Of a stretch of DNA of 64,000 nucleotides, positions 19,328-29,154 are shown piece after piece. This DNA comes from Sphingomonas sp. ID1715 (GTDB lineage Bacteria; Pseudomonadota; Alphaproteobacteria; Sphingomonadales; Sphingomonadaceae): positions 186,001 through 250,000 of the forward strand of contig NZ_JABEPR010000002.1 of the NCBI RefSeq assembly GCF_013044515.1. Reading direction: 5' to 3'. Every line of letters starts with the position of its first letter. Positions within the stretch are counted from its first letter, which is position 1. The notes under the pieces were generated by a model, which searched no databases, was not told where the DNA came from, and was given only the letters and a program-made list of their open reading frames with translations. The position numbers and the translations under genes are program-made.

Positions 19328-21025
19328 ATGGACACGCTGACTTTCAAGACGTTCGGCTGGTTCGCCGTAGCCTTGATCGCCCTAATGGGGATGATGGTGA
19401 CGGTCGATCAGGCCTTTGCCGTCCATATGGCGATCGCCGGTTCGGCGGCGCTCATCGCCGGCATCTGGGCAATGAAGAATGCCGACTATGCGGTGCTGCA
19501 GGGGCTCAAGGCGCCGCGGCCGGCGCCGACCGGCTATGACGATGACCCGATCCGCTGGGGTGTGATCGCGACCCTGTTCTGGGGTGTCGCCGGATTCCTG
19601 GCCGGCCTCTATATCGCGCTGCAGCTTGCCTTTCCGGCGCTGAACCTGGGGCTGGAATATACGAGCTTCGGGCGATTGCGACCGCTGCACACCTCCGCCG
19701 TCATCTTCGCGTTCGGCGGCAATGCGCTGATCGCGACCAGCTTCTGGGTGGTGCAGCGTACCTGCCGCGCCCGGCTGGCCTTCCCCGCGCTCGCGCGCTT
19801 CGTCTTCTGGGGCTACCAGCTGTTTATCGTGCTGGCCGCGACCGGCTATCTGATGGGCGTTACCGGCGGCCGCGAATATGCCGAGCCCGAATGGTATGTC
19901 GATCTGTGGCTGACCCTGGTCTGGGTCGCCTATCTCGCCGTCTTCCTCGGCACGATCGTCAAGCGCCAGGAGCCGCATATCTACGTGGCCAACTGGTTCT
20001 TCCTGTCATTCATCGTGACCGTGGCGATGCTGCACATCGTCAACAATCTGGCGCTGCCGGTCAGCCTGGTCGGCACCAAGAGCTATTCGCTGTTCGCCGG
20101 CGTGCAGGATGCGCTCACCCAATGGTGGTACGGCCATAACGCGGTCGGCTTCTTCCTGACTGCCGGCTTCCTCGGCATGATGTATTACTTCGTGCCCAAG
20201 CAGGCCGAGCGCCCGGTCTACAGCTACCGGCTGTCGATCGTGCACTTCTGGTCGCTGATCTTCATGTACATCTGGGCCGGGCCCCACCACCTCCACTACA
20301 CGGCGCTGCCCGACTGGGCGCAGACGCTGGGCATGGTGTTCTCGATCATGCTGTGGATGCCCAGCTGGGGCGGCATGATCAACGGCCTGATGACCCTGCA
20401 AGGGGCGTGGGACAAGATCCGCACCGATCCGATCATCCGGATGATGGTGATATCGCTCGCCTTCTACGGCATGTCGACCTTTGAAGGCCCGATGATGTCC
20501 ATCAAGGCCGTCAACTCGCTGTCGCACTATACCGACTGGACGATCGGGCACGTGCATTCCGGCGCCCTGGGCTGGAACGGCATGATCACCTTCGCCTGCG
20601 TGTACTTCATGGTTCCGCGGCTGTGGAAGCGCGAGCGCCTCTACTCGCTGCGCATGATCAACTGGCACTTCTGGTGCGCGACGGCGGGCATCGTCCTCTA
20701 CGCGAGCTCGATGTGGGTTGCCGGCATCATGCAGGGCCTGATGTGGCGCGAATATGGGCCGGACGGATACCTGGTCTACAGCTTCGCGGAGGTCGTGGCG
20801 GCGATGAAGCCCTATTACCTGATCCGCGCAATGGGCGGCGGGCTCTACCTGCTCGGCTTCTCCTTCATGATCTGGAACGTCGTGCAGACGATCCGGGGCA
20901 AGCGCCGGGATGAAGCGCCGCTGAGCGACGCCTCCTACGACCCCGACGCCGACCGGCCGATCGGCCCCGCCCGCGTCGCCGCCCCACGTCCCCCGCAAGC
21001 GCCCGAGCTGGTGCCGGCCGAGTAA
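19328..21025 (+). CDS. ccoN: cbb3-type cytochrome c oxidase subunit I
   Basis: A 565-residue, roughly 14-helix haem-copper oxidase subunit that reduces oxygen with high affinity under low oxygen. Metal-ligand His clusters are visible: [16 protein letters not shown], the active-site [20 protein letters not shown], and the [11 protein letters not shown] region near the C-terminus. A hydrophilic tail with poly-Pro/Ala ends the protein. Start ATG 19328 ([11 protein letters not shown]) has GGGGACAAGAG before it. First gene of the ccoNOQP operon; the divergent region to hemA carries the candidate FixJ box. Confidence 0.97.
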   Translation: MDTLTFKTFGWFAVALIALMGMMVTVDQAFAVHMAIAGSAALIAGIWAMKNADYAVLQGLKAPRPAPTGYDDDPIRWGVIATLFWGVAGFLAGLYIALQLAFPALNLGLEYTSFGRLRPLHTSAVIFAFGGNALIATSFWVVQRTCRARLAFPALARFVFWGYQLFIVLAATGYLMGVTGGREYAEPEWYVDLWLTLVWVAYLAVFLGTIVKRQEPHIYVANWFFLSFIVTVAMLHIVNNLALPVSLVGTKSYSLFAGVQDALTQWWYGHNAVGFFLTAGFLGMMYYFVPKQAERPVYSYRLSIVHFWSLIFMYIWAGPHHLHYTALPDWAQTLGMVFSIMLWMPSWGGMINGLMTLQGAWDKIRTDPIIRMMVISLAFYGMSTFEGPMMSIKAVNSLSHYTDWTIGHVHSGALGWNGMITFACVYFMVPRLWKRERLYSLRMINWHFWCATAGIVLYASSMWVAGIMQGLMWREYGPDGYLVYSFAEVVAAMKPYYLIRAMGGGLYLLGFSFMIWNVVQTIRGKRRDEAPLSDASYDPDADRPIGPARVAAPRPPQAPELVPAE

Positions 21026-21036
21026 GGACACGAACA

Positions 21037-21771
21037 ATGGCAACCAAAATCCTCGACCATGGCAAGATCGAGCGGAACGTCACGCTCCTGCTCGTCCTCG
21101 CCCTCATCACGGTCGCGATCGGCGGCATCGTGGAGATCGCGCCGCTCTTCTGGATCGACTCCACGATCGAGAAGGTGAAGGGCGTCCGGCCCTATACACC
21201 GCTCGAGCAGGCCGGCCGCGACATCTATGTCCGCGAAGGCTGCTACAACTGCCACAGCCAGATGATCCGCCCCTTCCGGGACGAGACCGAACGCTATGGC
21301 CATTACAGCCTGGCCGCAGAGTCGATGTACGACCATCCGTTCCAATGGGGGTCGAAGCGAACCGGGCCGGACCTGGCACGCGTCGGCGGACGCTATTCGG
21401 ACGAATGGCACGTCCAGCACCTGAAGGACCCGCGCGCCGTGGTGCCGGAGTCGATCATGCCGGGCTATGCCTTTCTGGCCGAGCGCGAGTTGAAGACGCC
21501 GGACGCGTCCGCCACGCTGACCGCGCTGCGGCGGGTAGGCGTCCCCTATTCCGACGCGCAGGTGAAGAACGCCGCTGCCGACATGACGGCGCAGGCCGAT
21601 CCAGAAGCGGACACCGCCGCCTTCGCCAAGCGCTATCCGGGTGTCGCCGTGCGCGACTGGGACGGTGACCCCAAGCGGGTGACCGAGATGGATGCGCTCG
21701 TCGCCTATCTGCAGATGCTCGGCACCCTGGTCGATACCAAGGCGGCCGCCGCGCAGGAGGAAGCGAAGTGA
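21037..21771 (+). CDS. ccoO: cbb3-type oxidase monohaem subunit II
   Basis: A 244-residue membrane-anchored c-type cytochrome that passes electrons to CcoN. One N-terminal membrane helix (residues 14-36) is followed by the haem c motif CYNCH at 69-73 and the family sequence [18 protein letters not shown]. The axial Met is probably in SIMPGYAFL. Starts 11 bases after ccoN; its stop overlaps the GTG start of ccoQ. Confidence 0.96.
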   Translation: MATKILDHGKIERNVTLLLVLALITVAIGGIVEIAPLFWIDSTIEKVKGVRPYTPLEQAGRDIYVREGCYNCHSQMIRPFRDETERYGHYSLAAESMYDHPFQWGSKRTGPDLARVGGRYSDEWHVQHLKDPRAVVPESIMPGYAFLAERELKTPDASATLTALRRVGVPYSDAQVKNAAADMTAQADPEADTAAFAKRYPGVAVRDWDGDPKRVTEMDALVAYLQMLGTLVDTKAAAAQEEAK

Positions 21772-21932
21772 ATTACCATTTCGCGCGCGAGTTCGCGGAC
21801 AGCTGGGGTCTCGTCTTCCTGCTGCTGCTTTTCCTGACGGCATTGTGGCGCGCGCTGCGTCCCTCCGCCTGGGCCCAACATGAAAGCGCGCGGCTGATCC
21901 CGCTGCGCGACGAGGAGCCGAACAATGGCTGA
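21768..21932 (+). CDS. ccoQ: cbb3-type oxidase small subunit IV
   Basis: A 54-residue single-helix protein beginning at GTG (21768) inside the ccoO stop codon. It reads [20 protein letters not shown], one membrane span, then a charged tail ([13 protein letters not shown]). CcoQ stabilises the oxidase complex. Its end overlaps the ccoP start by 8 bases. Identified by position, size and topology. Confidence 0.85.
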   Translation: MNYHFAREFADSWGLVFLLLLFLTALWRALRPSAWAQHESARLIPLRDEEPNNG

Positions 21933-22776
21933 TATCGTTGAACAGACCACCGGCCATGAATGGGACGGCATCGAAGAGCGGGACACCCCGCTGCCGCGCT
22001 GGTGGCTGTGGACCTTCTACGCCACGATCGTCTTCGCCATCGGATATTGCATCGCCTATCCGGCCATCCCGTTCCTGAACAGCGCGTCGCAGGGCATGCT
22101 CGGCTGGACGAGCCGCGGGGCACTGGCCGACGAACAGGCACAGGTGAAGAAGTCGCGCGCCGGCATCGAGCATCAGCTCGCCAGCCTCGACGTCGAACAG
22201 ATTGCAGCCAATCCCACGCTGATGCGCACCGCGGTCGAAGGCGGCCGTGCGGCGTTCAAGGTCAACTGCGTCCAGTGCCATGGATCGGGTGCGGCGGGCT
22301 CCAAGGGCTATCCGAACCTCAACGACAATGAATGGCTGTGGGGCGGCGACCTGAAGACCATCCGTGCCACGCTGGAACATGGCATCCGCCAGCCCGGCGA
22401 CGACACCACCCGGATGAGCCAGATGCCCGCCTTCGGCCGCGACGGCATCCTGAAGCCCGAGCAGGTCGAAGACGTGGTCTCGTATGTGCGCTTCATGGGC
22501 AAGGCGGAGAAGAACAGCGCGTCCGCCCAGCGCGGCGCGGCGCTGTTCGAAGCGAATTGCGTTGCCTGTCACGGCCCCGATCTGAAGGGCAACCGCGAGC
22601 TCGGCGCGCCCAATCTGGTCGACGCCATCTGGCTCTATGGCGGCGACCGCGAGTCGATCATCCAGACCGTCACCAATGCGCGCTACGGCGTGATGCCGGC
22701 CTGGAACAGGAAGCTGGATCCGGCCACCCTCAACATGCTGGCCGCCTATGTGCACAGCCTGGGCGGCGGCGAATAA
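21925..22776 (+). CDS. ccoP: cbb3-type oxidase dihaem subunit III
   Basis: A 283-residue membrane-anchored cytochrome c with two haem motifs, CVQCH at 115-119 and CVACH at 212-216. The N-terminus has the family sequence DGIEERDTPLPRWWLWTFY leading into one membrane helix. It delivers electrons from soluble donors to CcoO. Start ATG overlaps the end of ccoQ. Confidence 0.96.
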   Translation: MADIVEQTTGHEWDGIEERDTPLPRWWLWTFYATIVFAIGYCIAYPAIPFLNSASQGMLGWTSRGALADEQAQVKKSRAGIEHQLASLDVEQIAANPTLMRTAVEGGRAAFKVNCVQCHGSGAAGSKGYPNLNDNEWLWGGDLKTIRATLEHGIRQPGDDTTRMSQMPAFGRDGILKPEQVEDVVSYVRFMGKAEKNSASAQRGAALFEANCVACHGPDLKGNRELGAPNLVDAIWLYGGDRESIIQTVTNARYGVMPAWNRKLDPATLNMLAAYVHSLGGGE

Positions 22777-22777
22777 C

Positions 22778-24229
22778 ATGGGCGTGATGGAGCGCGTGGA
22801 GGAGAAGAAGCCGCTCTACGCCAAGCGGCAGGACATTTTTCCCCGCAAGGTCGACGGCTTTTTCCGGCGCCTGAAATGGGCGATCATGGCCGTCACGCTC
22901 CTGATCTATTATGTGACGCCATGGCTGCGCTGGGATCGGGGGCCATACGCTCCCGATCAGGCCGTGCTGGTCGATCTCGCGCATCGCCGCTTCTACTTCT
23001 TCGCGATCGAGATCTGGCCGCACGAATTCTATTACGTCGCCGGCCTGCTGGTGATGGCAGGCATCGGCCTGTTCCTGATCACCTCGGCGGTGGGACGTGC
23101 CTGGTGCGGCTATGCCTGTCCGCAGACAGTCTGGACCGACCTGTTCCTGCACATCGAACGCTGGATTGACGGCGACCGCAATGCCCAGATCAGGCTCCGC
23201 AAGGCGCCACTCAGCCTGGAGAAGGTCGCGAAACGGGTCGCCAAGCACAGCCTGTGGCTGTTGGTCGGGCTGCTGACCGGCGGCGCCTGGGTCTTCTACT
23301 TCGCCGACGCGCCGACGCTCTTGCGCGACCTGGCCACGGGCCAGGCGGCCTATGTCGCCTACGCGACGGTCGCGACGCTGACCGCCACCACCTATGTCTT
23401 TGCCGGGTGGATGCGGGAGCAGGTGTGCAACTATATGTGCCCCTGGCCGCGGATCCAATCTGCCATGCTCGACGAACGGTCGTTGATCGTCACCTATAAG
23501 GACTGGCGCGGCGAACCGCGCACCCACGGGCTGAAGCGGCAGCTCGACGTGATCGACGTCAATGCGAAAAGCGGTGACTGCATCGACTGCATGGCCTGCG
23601 TGCAGGTCTGCCCCGCCGGCATCGATATCCGCAACGGCGCGCAGCTCGAATGCATCACCTGCGCGCTGTGCATCGACGCGTGCGACGAGATGATGGCGAA
23701 GATCGGCCGTCCGCGCGGGCTGATCGACTATGCGACGCTGGAGGACTGCAAGGTAGAAGCGGCGGGCGCGCCGCCGGTGCCGATCAAGCGGACGCTGCTG
23801 CGGTCGCGCACCCTTCTCTATTTCGGCCTGTGGTCCGCGATCGGCATTGCGATGGTGCTGTCGCTGGGCGCTCGCGTCCGCCTCGACCTGTCCGTCGCGC
23901 AGGAGCGCAACCCGCTTTATGTGCAGATGTCGAACGGCGACATCCGCAATGCCTATACGATCAAGATCCGGAACATGGAGGCGCGGCCCCGCGCCGTGCG
24001 CGTCATCGTCGAGGGACTGCCCGGCGCCACCATGTGGGACTCGCTTGCAAACGAAAGACAGGCCGCGACCAGCCTGACGCTGACCGTGCCCGCCGATCAG
24101 GTTGAAAAGCGGCGCATTTATGTCCGCGCGCCGCGTTCGGGTCCGGGAAACTACGCATTGAGAGTGGAGGCCCTGGACGGCGACAAGGCCGGCGACACCG
24201 ACGAGGTTCGGTTCGAACGTCCAGAGTAG
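22778..24229 (+). CDS. ccoG: CcoG/FixG/RdxA iron-sulfur membrane protein
   Basis: A 483-residue polytopic protein with two ferredoxin-type 4Fe-4S motifs (CIDCMACVQVCP and CITCALCIDACDE) and the conserved GRAWCGYACPQTVW and YMCPWPRIQ cysteines in the membrane part. A periplasmic Ig-like domain forms the C-terminal third. CcoG reduces Cu(II) to Cu(I) for oxidase assembly in characterised bacteria. Start taken at ATG 22778, directly after ccoP; ATG 22787 is also possible. Confidence 0.95.
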   Translation: MGVMERVEEKKPLYAKRQDIFPRKVDGFFRRLKWAIMAVTLLIYYVTPWLRWDRGPYAPDQAVLVDLAHRRFYFFAIEIWPHEFYYVAGLLVMAGIGLFLITSAVGRAWCGYACPQTVWTDLFLHIERWIDGDRNAQIRLRKAPLSLEKVAKRVAKHSLWLLVGLLTGGAWVFYFADAPTLLRDLATGQAAYVAYATVATLTATTYVFAGWMREQVCNYMCPWPRIQSAMLDERSLIVTYKDWRGEPRTHGLKRQLDVIDVNAKSGDCIDCMACVQVCPAGIDIRNGAQLECITCALCIDACDEMMAKIGRPRGLIDYATLEDCKVEAAGAPPVPIKRTLLRSRTLLYFGLWSAIGIAMVLSLGARVRLDLSVAQERNPLYVQMSNGDIRNAYTIKIRNMEARPRAVRVIVEGLPGATMWDSLANERQAATSLTLTVPADQVEKRRIYVRAPRSGPGNYALRVEALDGDKAGDTDEVRFERPE

Positions 24230-24238
24230 GCTTTTCCT

Positions 24239-24676
24239 GTGCGCAAATCATTCACCGGCCGCCACATGGCCGCTTCGATGATCGGCTTCTTCGCCGTCGT
24301 CATCGGCGTGAACACGGTTATGGCCACGCAGGCGACCCGCACCTTTGGCGGCAAGGTGGTGGAGAACAGCTACGTGGCAAGCCAGGAATTCAACAAGTGG
24401 ATTGCCGAGGCCGAAGCTCAGGAACGATTGGGGTGGACGACCGACGTGTCCGGTCGGTCGGGCCTGGTCGCTGTCAGGACCGTCGAGGGCGCGGACCTCG
24501 CCGCCAACGCGGTTCATCCGCTGGGGCGACTGAAGGAGCTCAAGCTCGCCTTCGTGGAGGTTGCACCCGGACGTTACCTCTCCCGTCAGCCACTCCCGCC
24601 AGGGCGCTGGCGCCTCCATCTTCAAGTCCGCCGCGGTGGCGATCGTGCCGCCTATCTGAAGGACATCACCTTGTGA
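24239..24676 (+). CDS. ccoH: FixH/CcoH oxidase assembly protein
   Basis: A 145-residue protein with one N-terminal membrane helix (FTGRHMAASMIGFFAVVIGV) and a small periplasmic domain with the family pattern NSYVASQEFNKWIAEA. FixH/CcoH is needed for assembly of cbb3 oxidase. Start is GTG at 24239, ten bases after ccoG; the stop overlaps the ccoI start. Confidence 0.88.
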   Translation: MRKSFTGRHMAASMIGFFAVVIGVNTVMATQATRTFGGKVVENSYVASQEFNKWIAEAEAQERLGWTTDVSGRSGLVAVRTVEGADLAANAVHPLGRLKELKLAFVEVAPGRYLSRQPLPPGRWRLHLQVRRGGDRAAYLKDITL

Positions 24677-26787
24677 GCGTGGCGGCGCAGCATAGCGAGT
24701 TTGCGTTGCCCGGTGTGCGATGCGCCGGATGCATCTCCAAGATCGAAGCCGGCCTCGCGCCGCTCGCCGGCGTCAGCAGCGCCCGCGTGAACTTCACGTC
24801 CAAGCGCGTGATGGTCAATCATGTGGCGGAGCTGACGCCGGATGCGATCCGGGCCGAGCTGGAGAAGCTCGGATTCGAGGCGCAGCCGATCACGGCGCGG
24901 ACGGAGACGCCGGACGACCGCGAGAGCAAGGCGCTGCTGAAAGCGATGGGTGTGGCGGGCTTCGCGGCGATGAACGTGATGCTGCTCGCCATGTCGGTCT
25001 GGTCGGGAGCGAGTGGCGCGACCCGTGACCTGTTCCACTGGTTGTGCGCACTGATCGCGATGCCGGCGGTCGCCTATGCCGGCCAGCCCTTCTTCAAGTC
25101 GGCCTGGGCGGCGCTTCGGCGCGGCCGCACCAACATGGACGTGCCGATCTCGATCGGCGTGATCCTTGCGACGGCGCTCAGCCTGTTCGAGACGATCGTC
25201 GGCGGCAAGCACACCTATTTCGACGGGGCGATCGCACTGCTCTTCTTCCTGCTGATCGGCCGCTATCTCGACAGCATGATGCGCGACCGGGCGCGGCACG
25301 GCGTCGCCGCGCTGCTGCGCCAGACGGCGCCCGGCGGCACGATCCTGAGACCGGACGGGACGACTGCCTGGCTGAAGGCCGCGGAGCTGGAGCCCGGCAT
25401 GACCTTGCTGGTGGCGGCTGGCGAACGGATTGCGGCAGATGGTATGGTCGAGAGCGGCCGCTCCAGCCTCGACTTATCGCTGATCACCGGCGAGAGCCGG
25501 CCCGAGTCTGTCGCGCCAGGCGGACGTGTCGTCGCCGGCGCGCTCAACCTTGATGCACCGCTCACCCTGCGGGTCACGGCGGCGGGCGAGCACACCACCA
25601 TCGCCGAAATCGCGCGGCTGATGGAGGCGGCGGGGCAGAGCCGGTCGCGCTATGTCCGCATCGCCGACCGGGCGGCACGTTACTATGCGCCGGCGGTGCA
25701 CACGCTGGCGGCATTGAGCGTTGCCGGCTGGATGATCGCCGGCGCGGGCTGGCACGCGTCGTTGCTGATCGCGGTCGCCGTGCTGATCATCACCTGCCCC
25801 TGTGCGCTGGGCCTTGCCGTACCGGTGGCGCAGGTGGTCGCCGCTGGTGCGCTGATGAAGCGCGGCATCCTGATCAAGGACGGTTCTGCGCTCGAACGGC
25901 TCGCCGAAGCCGATCATGCATGCTTCGACAAGACCGGCACGCTGACGCTCGGCCGGCCGGTCGCGGAACAGCTGCCGCTTTCCGATGAGGAAAAGCCGCT
26001 GGCGCTGGCGCTGGCGCGGGCCAGCACTCACCCCATTTCGCGTGCGCTGGCAGCCGCATTGCAGGCGGGGGGCGTGCAGGCGGCCGTGGTGGAGGCGTTG
26101 CGGGAAACCCCTGGCCAGGGCGTCGAAGGGCTGTGGAACGGCCAGGTCGTGCGGCTGGGCCGGCCGGACTGGCTGAACGTGCTCGGCGCCGACGAAGATG
26201 GCCTGGTCGCGGCGTTCGCGATCGGCCGGTCCGAACCGCGCCTGCTCCGCTTCAGCGACCGGCTGCGTCCCGGCGCGGCCGAGGCCATCGCCGAGCTGCG
26301 CCGCCTCGGCATTCAGTCCGAGATCCTGTCCGGCGACCGGCCGCGAGCCGTGTTGCCGGTCGCGAGCGAGCTCGGCCTCGCCGCACGGGCGGGCATGACG
26401 CCGCAGGGCAAACTCGCGGCGATCGAAGCGCTCCGCGCCGGCGGCAAGCGCGTGCTGATGGTCGGCGACGGCCTGAACGACGGCCCCGCGCTCGCCGCCG
26501 GGCATGTCTCGCTCGCACCCGCTTCCGCGAGCGATGTCGGGCAGACCGCCGCCGACGCGGTGTTCCTCGGCGACAGCCTTGCGCCCGTGCCCGTCGCGGT
26601 GCGCGCCGCGCGGCGCACGCTACGCATCGTCAAGCAGAACTTCGTGCTGGCGATCGGCTATAACGTCTTCGCGGTGCCGCTCGCCATCGGTGGCTATGTG
26701 ACGCCGCTAATCGCCGCCGTTTCGATGTCGACCTCCTCGATCATCGTCATCGCCAACGCCCTGCGCCTGCGGAGTTGCGCTAAATGA
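24673..26787 (+). CDS. ccoI: CcoI/FixI copper P1B-type ATPase for oxidase assembly
   Basis: A 704-residue P-type ATPase that supplies copper to CcoN. It has an N-terminal HMA domain with GVRCAGC (Cys17, Cys20), membrane ion site [12 protein letters not shown] near residue 374, phosphorylation motif DKTGTLTLGRP near 418 and hinge VGDGLNDGPALAAGHV. The start is GTG 24673, inside the ccoH stop codon, because the HMA domain begins a few residues later. Distinct from the export pump CopA at 15.4-17.8 kb, which has YHS/HMBD domains. Confidence 0.93.
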   Translation: MSVAAQHSEFALPGVRCAGCISKIEAGLAPLAGVSSARVNFTSKRVMVNHVAELTPDAIRAELEKLGFEAQPITARTETPDDRESKALLKAMGVAGFAAMNVMLLAMSVWSGASGATRDLFHWLCALIAMPAVAYAGQPFFKSAWAALRRGRTNMDVPISIGVILATALSLFETIVGGKHTYFDGAIALLFFLLIGRYLDSMMRDRARHGVAALLRQTAPGGTILRPDGTTAWLKAAELEPGMTLLVAAGERIAADGMVESGRSSLDLSLITGESRPESVAPGGRVVAGALNLDAPLTLRVTAAGEHTTIAEIARLMEAAGQSRSRYVRIADRAARYYAPAVHTLAALSVAGWMIAGAGWHASLLIAVAVLIITCPCALGLAVPVAQVVAAGALMKRGILIKDGSALERLAEADHACFDKTGTLTLGRPVAEQLPLSDEEKPLALALARASTHPISRALAAALQAGGVQAAVVEALRETPGQGVEGLWNGQVVRLGRPDWLNVLGADEDGLVAAFAIGRSEPRLLRFSDRLRPGAAEAIAELRRLGIQSEILSGDRPRAVLPVASELGLAARAGMTPQGKLAAIEALRAGGKRVLMVGDGLNDGPALAAGHVSLAPASASDVGQTAADAVFLGDSLAPVPVAVRAARRTLRIVKQNFVLAIGYNVFAVPLAIGGYVTPLIAAVSMSTSSIIVIANALRLRSCAK

Positions 26788-26930
26788 GCGGCCTGGCGTT
26801 CCTGATTCCCGTCGCCCTCGGCCTCGGCCTCAGCGGCCTGGTCGCCTTCATCTGGTCGCTGAACAACGGCCAATATGAGGATATGGACGGTGCGGCCGTG
26901 CGCATCCTGATCGAGGACGAACAGCCGTGA
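26784..26930 (+). CDS. ccoS: Oxidase maturation protein CcoS
   Basis: A 48-residue single-helix protein: LAFLIPVALGLGLSGLVAFI spans the membrane and is followed by WSLNNGQYEDMDGAAVRIL, the family signature with D in place near the C-terminus. Needed for cofactor insertion into cbb3 oxidase. ATG overlaps the ccoI stop (ATGA). Confidence 0.92.
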   Translation: MSGLAFLIPVALGLGLSGLVAFIWSLNNGQYEDMDGAAVRILIEDEQP

Positions 26931-27127
26931 CGCCGTTCCCCGCCCTCGCCGCCGCGCTGATGCTCGCCTGGCCGGTCAGGCCCGTGACGGTGATGACGCT
27001 GCACGTCGCGCTCTGCAATGGCGGCAGCACGGACATCCCGATCGACCGCGACCAGCGCGACCGGAGCTGCCCTTCGGCCTGTCACGCGATGCTCTGCCAC
27101 GGCCGCAAACGGGCTGGATCGGTATAA
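26927..27127 (+). CDS. Small secreted Cys-rich protein, function unknown
   Basis: A 66-residue frame starting with GTG in the ccoS stop codon. It opens with a signal-peptide-like segment (FPALAAALMLAWPVRPV) and then has CNGGSTDIPI and SCPSACHAMLC, giving four or five cysteines and a histidine. Translational coupling to ccoS and the signal peptide support a real gene. The Cys/His cluster could bind copper or haem in the periplasm, but I recognise no family; this is inference. Confidence 0.5.
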   Translation: MTPFPALAAALMLAWPVRPVTVMTLHVALCNGGSTDIPIDRDQRDRSCPSACHAMLCHGRKRAGSV

Positions 27128-27134
27128 GTCCGTA
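27119..27134 (+). promoter_or_regulatory. Putative FixJ box B (hemN)
   Basis: TCGGTA-TAAG-TCCGTA, 35 bases before the hemN ATG. One mismatch to the perfect repeat at hemA/ccoN. Confidence 0.45.
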
Positions 27135-27169
27135 TTGGTCCACGCCGCGCTTGCCGGCAGATCGGACGC

Positions 27170-28486
27170 ATGTGGCCCTATTATCCCGAACTGCTAGCGC
27201 GGCCTGTCCCGCGCTACACCAGCTTCCCGACCGCGGCCGAGTTCCGCGATGCCGTCGGCAGCAGCGATCATGAGGCGGCACTGGCGACGGTCGTGCCGGG
27301 CGCGGCCGTTTCGCTCTATCTCCACATCCCCTATTGCGAGCAGATCTGCTGGTATTGCGGCTGCAACACCGGCGCGGCCAACAAGAGCGCCCGCCTCGCC
27401 GCCTATCTCGACGCGCTGCACGCGGAGATCGACCTGCTCGCCGGCCGCATTTCCGACCGCGTGCGCATCTCCCGCGTGGCGTTCGGCGGCGGCAGCCCGA
27501 ACGCGATCGACACCGCCGCCTTTGGCCGCCTCGTCGCGCATCTGAACGATCGCTTCGACACCGGTGATGCGGTGCTGTCGGTGGAACTCGATCCCCGCGG
27601 TTATATGCCCGAGTGGACAGACGTACTCGCCCGCGCGCGGGTCACCCGCGCCAGCCTCGGCGTGCAGACCTTCAATCCCAGCGTGCAGGCGAAGATCGGG
27701 CGCGTGCAGCCGACGAACCTGATCGCGGAGGTGACCAAGGAACTACGCTCGGTGGGGATCGAGTCGATCAACTTCGACCTCATGTACGGGCTGCCCGGTC
27801 AAGACTTGCCGGAGCTGTTCGACTCGCTCGACCAGGCCATTGCGCTCCGTCCGGAACGGCTGGCGGTGTTCGGCTATGCCCATGTGCCGCACCTGATCCC
27901 TCGGCAGAAGCGGATCGACGGGGCGGAATTGCCCGACCAGTTCGGCCGCTTCCGGCAGGCCGCCTTCGCGCATCACCTGCTGGTCAAGGCGCGCTATCAA
28001 CCGGTCGGCTTCGACCATTTCGCCCTGCCTGGTGACGGTCTGGCAGTGGCGGCGCGCGAGGGGCGGCTGCGGCGTAACTTCCAGGGCTTCACCGAGGATC
28101 GCGCCGAGGTGCTGATCGGCCTCGGCGCCAGCGCGATTAGCCAATTCCCCGGCCTCCTCACCCAGAACGAGAAGAGCGCCGGACGTTACCGGATGCGCAC
28201 GCTCGCGGGCCAGTTCGCCACCGAACGCGGCGTCCTCCGCACCGCCGAAGACCAGGCGCGCGGCCGCATCATCGAGCGGCTGCTCTGCCACGGCGCAGCC
28301 GACGGCGCGGCACGCTTTCCTGCCGCCCGCGCCTCACTCGATCCCTTCGCGGCGGCCGGCCTGATCGCGCTCGACGAGGATCGGCTGGAGCTGACGGACA
28401 GGGCGCTGCCCTATGCGCGGGCCATCGCCGCCTGCTTCGATCCCTATCGCCAGGTCGATCCGCGCCGGTTCAGCAGTGCGGTATGA
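27170..28486 (+). CDS. hemN: Oxygen-independent coproporphyrinogen III oxidase
   Basis: A 438-residue radical-SAM enzyme that decarboxylates coproporphyrinogen III without oxygen. The iron-sulfur/SAM motif is CEQICWYCGC in LHIPYCEQICWYCGCNT (Cys-x3-Cys-x2-Cys plus the extra HemN Cys). Further family marks are VAFGGGSPNAID, RASLGVQTFNPSVQAKIGR and NFDLMYGLPGQ. The length and extra Cys support true HemN rather than HemW. Its stop overlaps the start of the FNR-type regulator, so the two are co-transcribed. Confidence 0.95.
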   Translation: MWPYYPELLARPVPRYTSFPTAAEFRDAVGSSDHEAALATVVPGAAVSLYLHIPYCEQICWYCGCNTGAANKSARLAAYLDALHAEIDLLAGRISDRVRISRVAFGGGSPNAIDTAAFGRLVAHLNDRFDTGDAVLSVELDPRGYMPEWTDVLARARVTRASLGVQTFNPSVQAKIGRVQPTNLIAEVTKELRSVGIESINFDLMYGLPGQDLPELFDSLDQAIALRPERLAVFGYAHVPHLIPRQKRIDGAELPDQFGRFRQAAFAHHLLVKARYQPVGFDHFALPGDGLAVAAREGRLRRNFQGFTEDRAEVLIGLGASAISQFPGLLTQNEKSAGRYRMRTLAGQFATERGVLRTAEDQARGRIIERLLCHGAADGAARFPAARASLDPFAAAGLIALDEDRLELTDRALPYARAIAACFDPYRQVDPRRFSSAV

Positions 28487-29154
28487 GCGAGCGGTGCAAC
28501 AGCTGCCAGGCTTTCGACACGGGGTTGTGCGGTACGCTTTCGGCGCAGGACCTCGACGCGCTGAGCAGGCTCGGCCGTAGCCGCACGCTTTCCCCCGGCC
28601 AGGCACTGCTCTGGGAAGGCGAGGAAGCCGTCGTGGTCGCCAATATCAAGTCCGGCGCGGTGAAGCTCTGCATCCTGTCCTCCGACGGTCGGGAGCAGAT
28701 TGTCGGCCTTGCCCAACCAGGCGACTTCGTTGGCCGACTGTTCGGCGCACAATCGCCCTATAGCGCCATCGCGCTCGGCCCCGTGGAGCTTTGTCTCTTC
28801 GGTCAGGCGGAGTTCGAGCAGTTCGCGCGGAACCATGGCGGGCTGGTCTTTAGCCTGTTCCAGCGCACGCTCGACGACCTCGACCGGGCGCGGCGCCAGC
28901 TGCTGCTGCTCGGCCGGGGCTCGGCGGAGCAGCGGGTGGCGGCGCTGCTGCTCGCCTTTGCCGGCCAGGACAGGGACGGCGGGCGCTTCGACCTCCCGCT
29001 CGGCCGCCAGCAGATGGCCGATCTGCTCGGCCTCACCATCGAGACGGTCAGCCGGCAACTCACGCGCTTCAAGTCCGAAGGCGTGATCGAGCTGGCCGGC
29101 CGGCGGGGCGTCGTGCTCGCCCGCGCCGACCAGCTCCAGGCGCTCGCCGCCTAA
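28483..29154 (+). CDS. fnrL: FNR-type oxygen-sensing CRP-family regulator
   Basis: A 223-residue CRP/FNR regulator. Three N-terminal cysteines (5, 8, 16) and Cys104 in GPVELCLFG match the four ligands of the FNR 4Fe-4S cluster. A cyclic-nucleotide-type fold follows, then a helix-turn-helix with the FNR recognition helix LGLTIETVSRQLTRF (E-SR pattern, predicting TTGAT half sites). Position after hemN is typical. It should activate low-oxygen genes as a dimer. Cys63 is extra. Its stop codon overlaps the convergent ompW stop. Confidence 0.93.
   Translation: MSERCNSCQAFDTGLCGTLSAQDLDALSRLGRSRTLSPGQALLWEGEEAVVVANIKSGAVKLCILSSDGREQIVGLAQPGDFVGRLFGAQSPYSAIALGPVELCLFGQAEFEQFARNHGGLVFSLFQRTLDDLDRARRQLLLLGRGSAEQRVAALLLAFAGQDRDGGRFDLPLGRQQMADLLGLTIETVSRQLTRFKSEGVIELAGRRGVVLARADQLQALAA

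Noticed and set aside
20006-22779. Long open frames antisense to ccoN, ccoO and ccoP
   Set aside because: They mirror the third-base GC bias of real genes on the other strand, are low in family-like motifs and overlap a complete oxidase operon.
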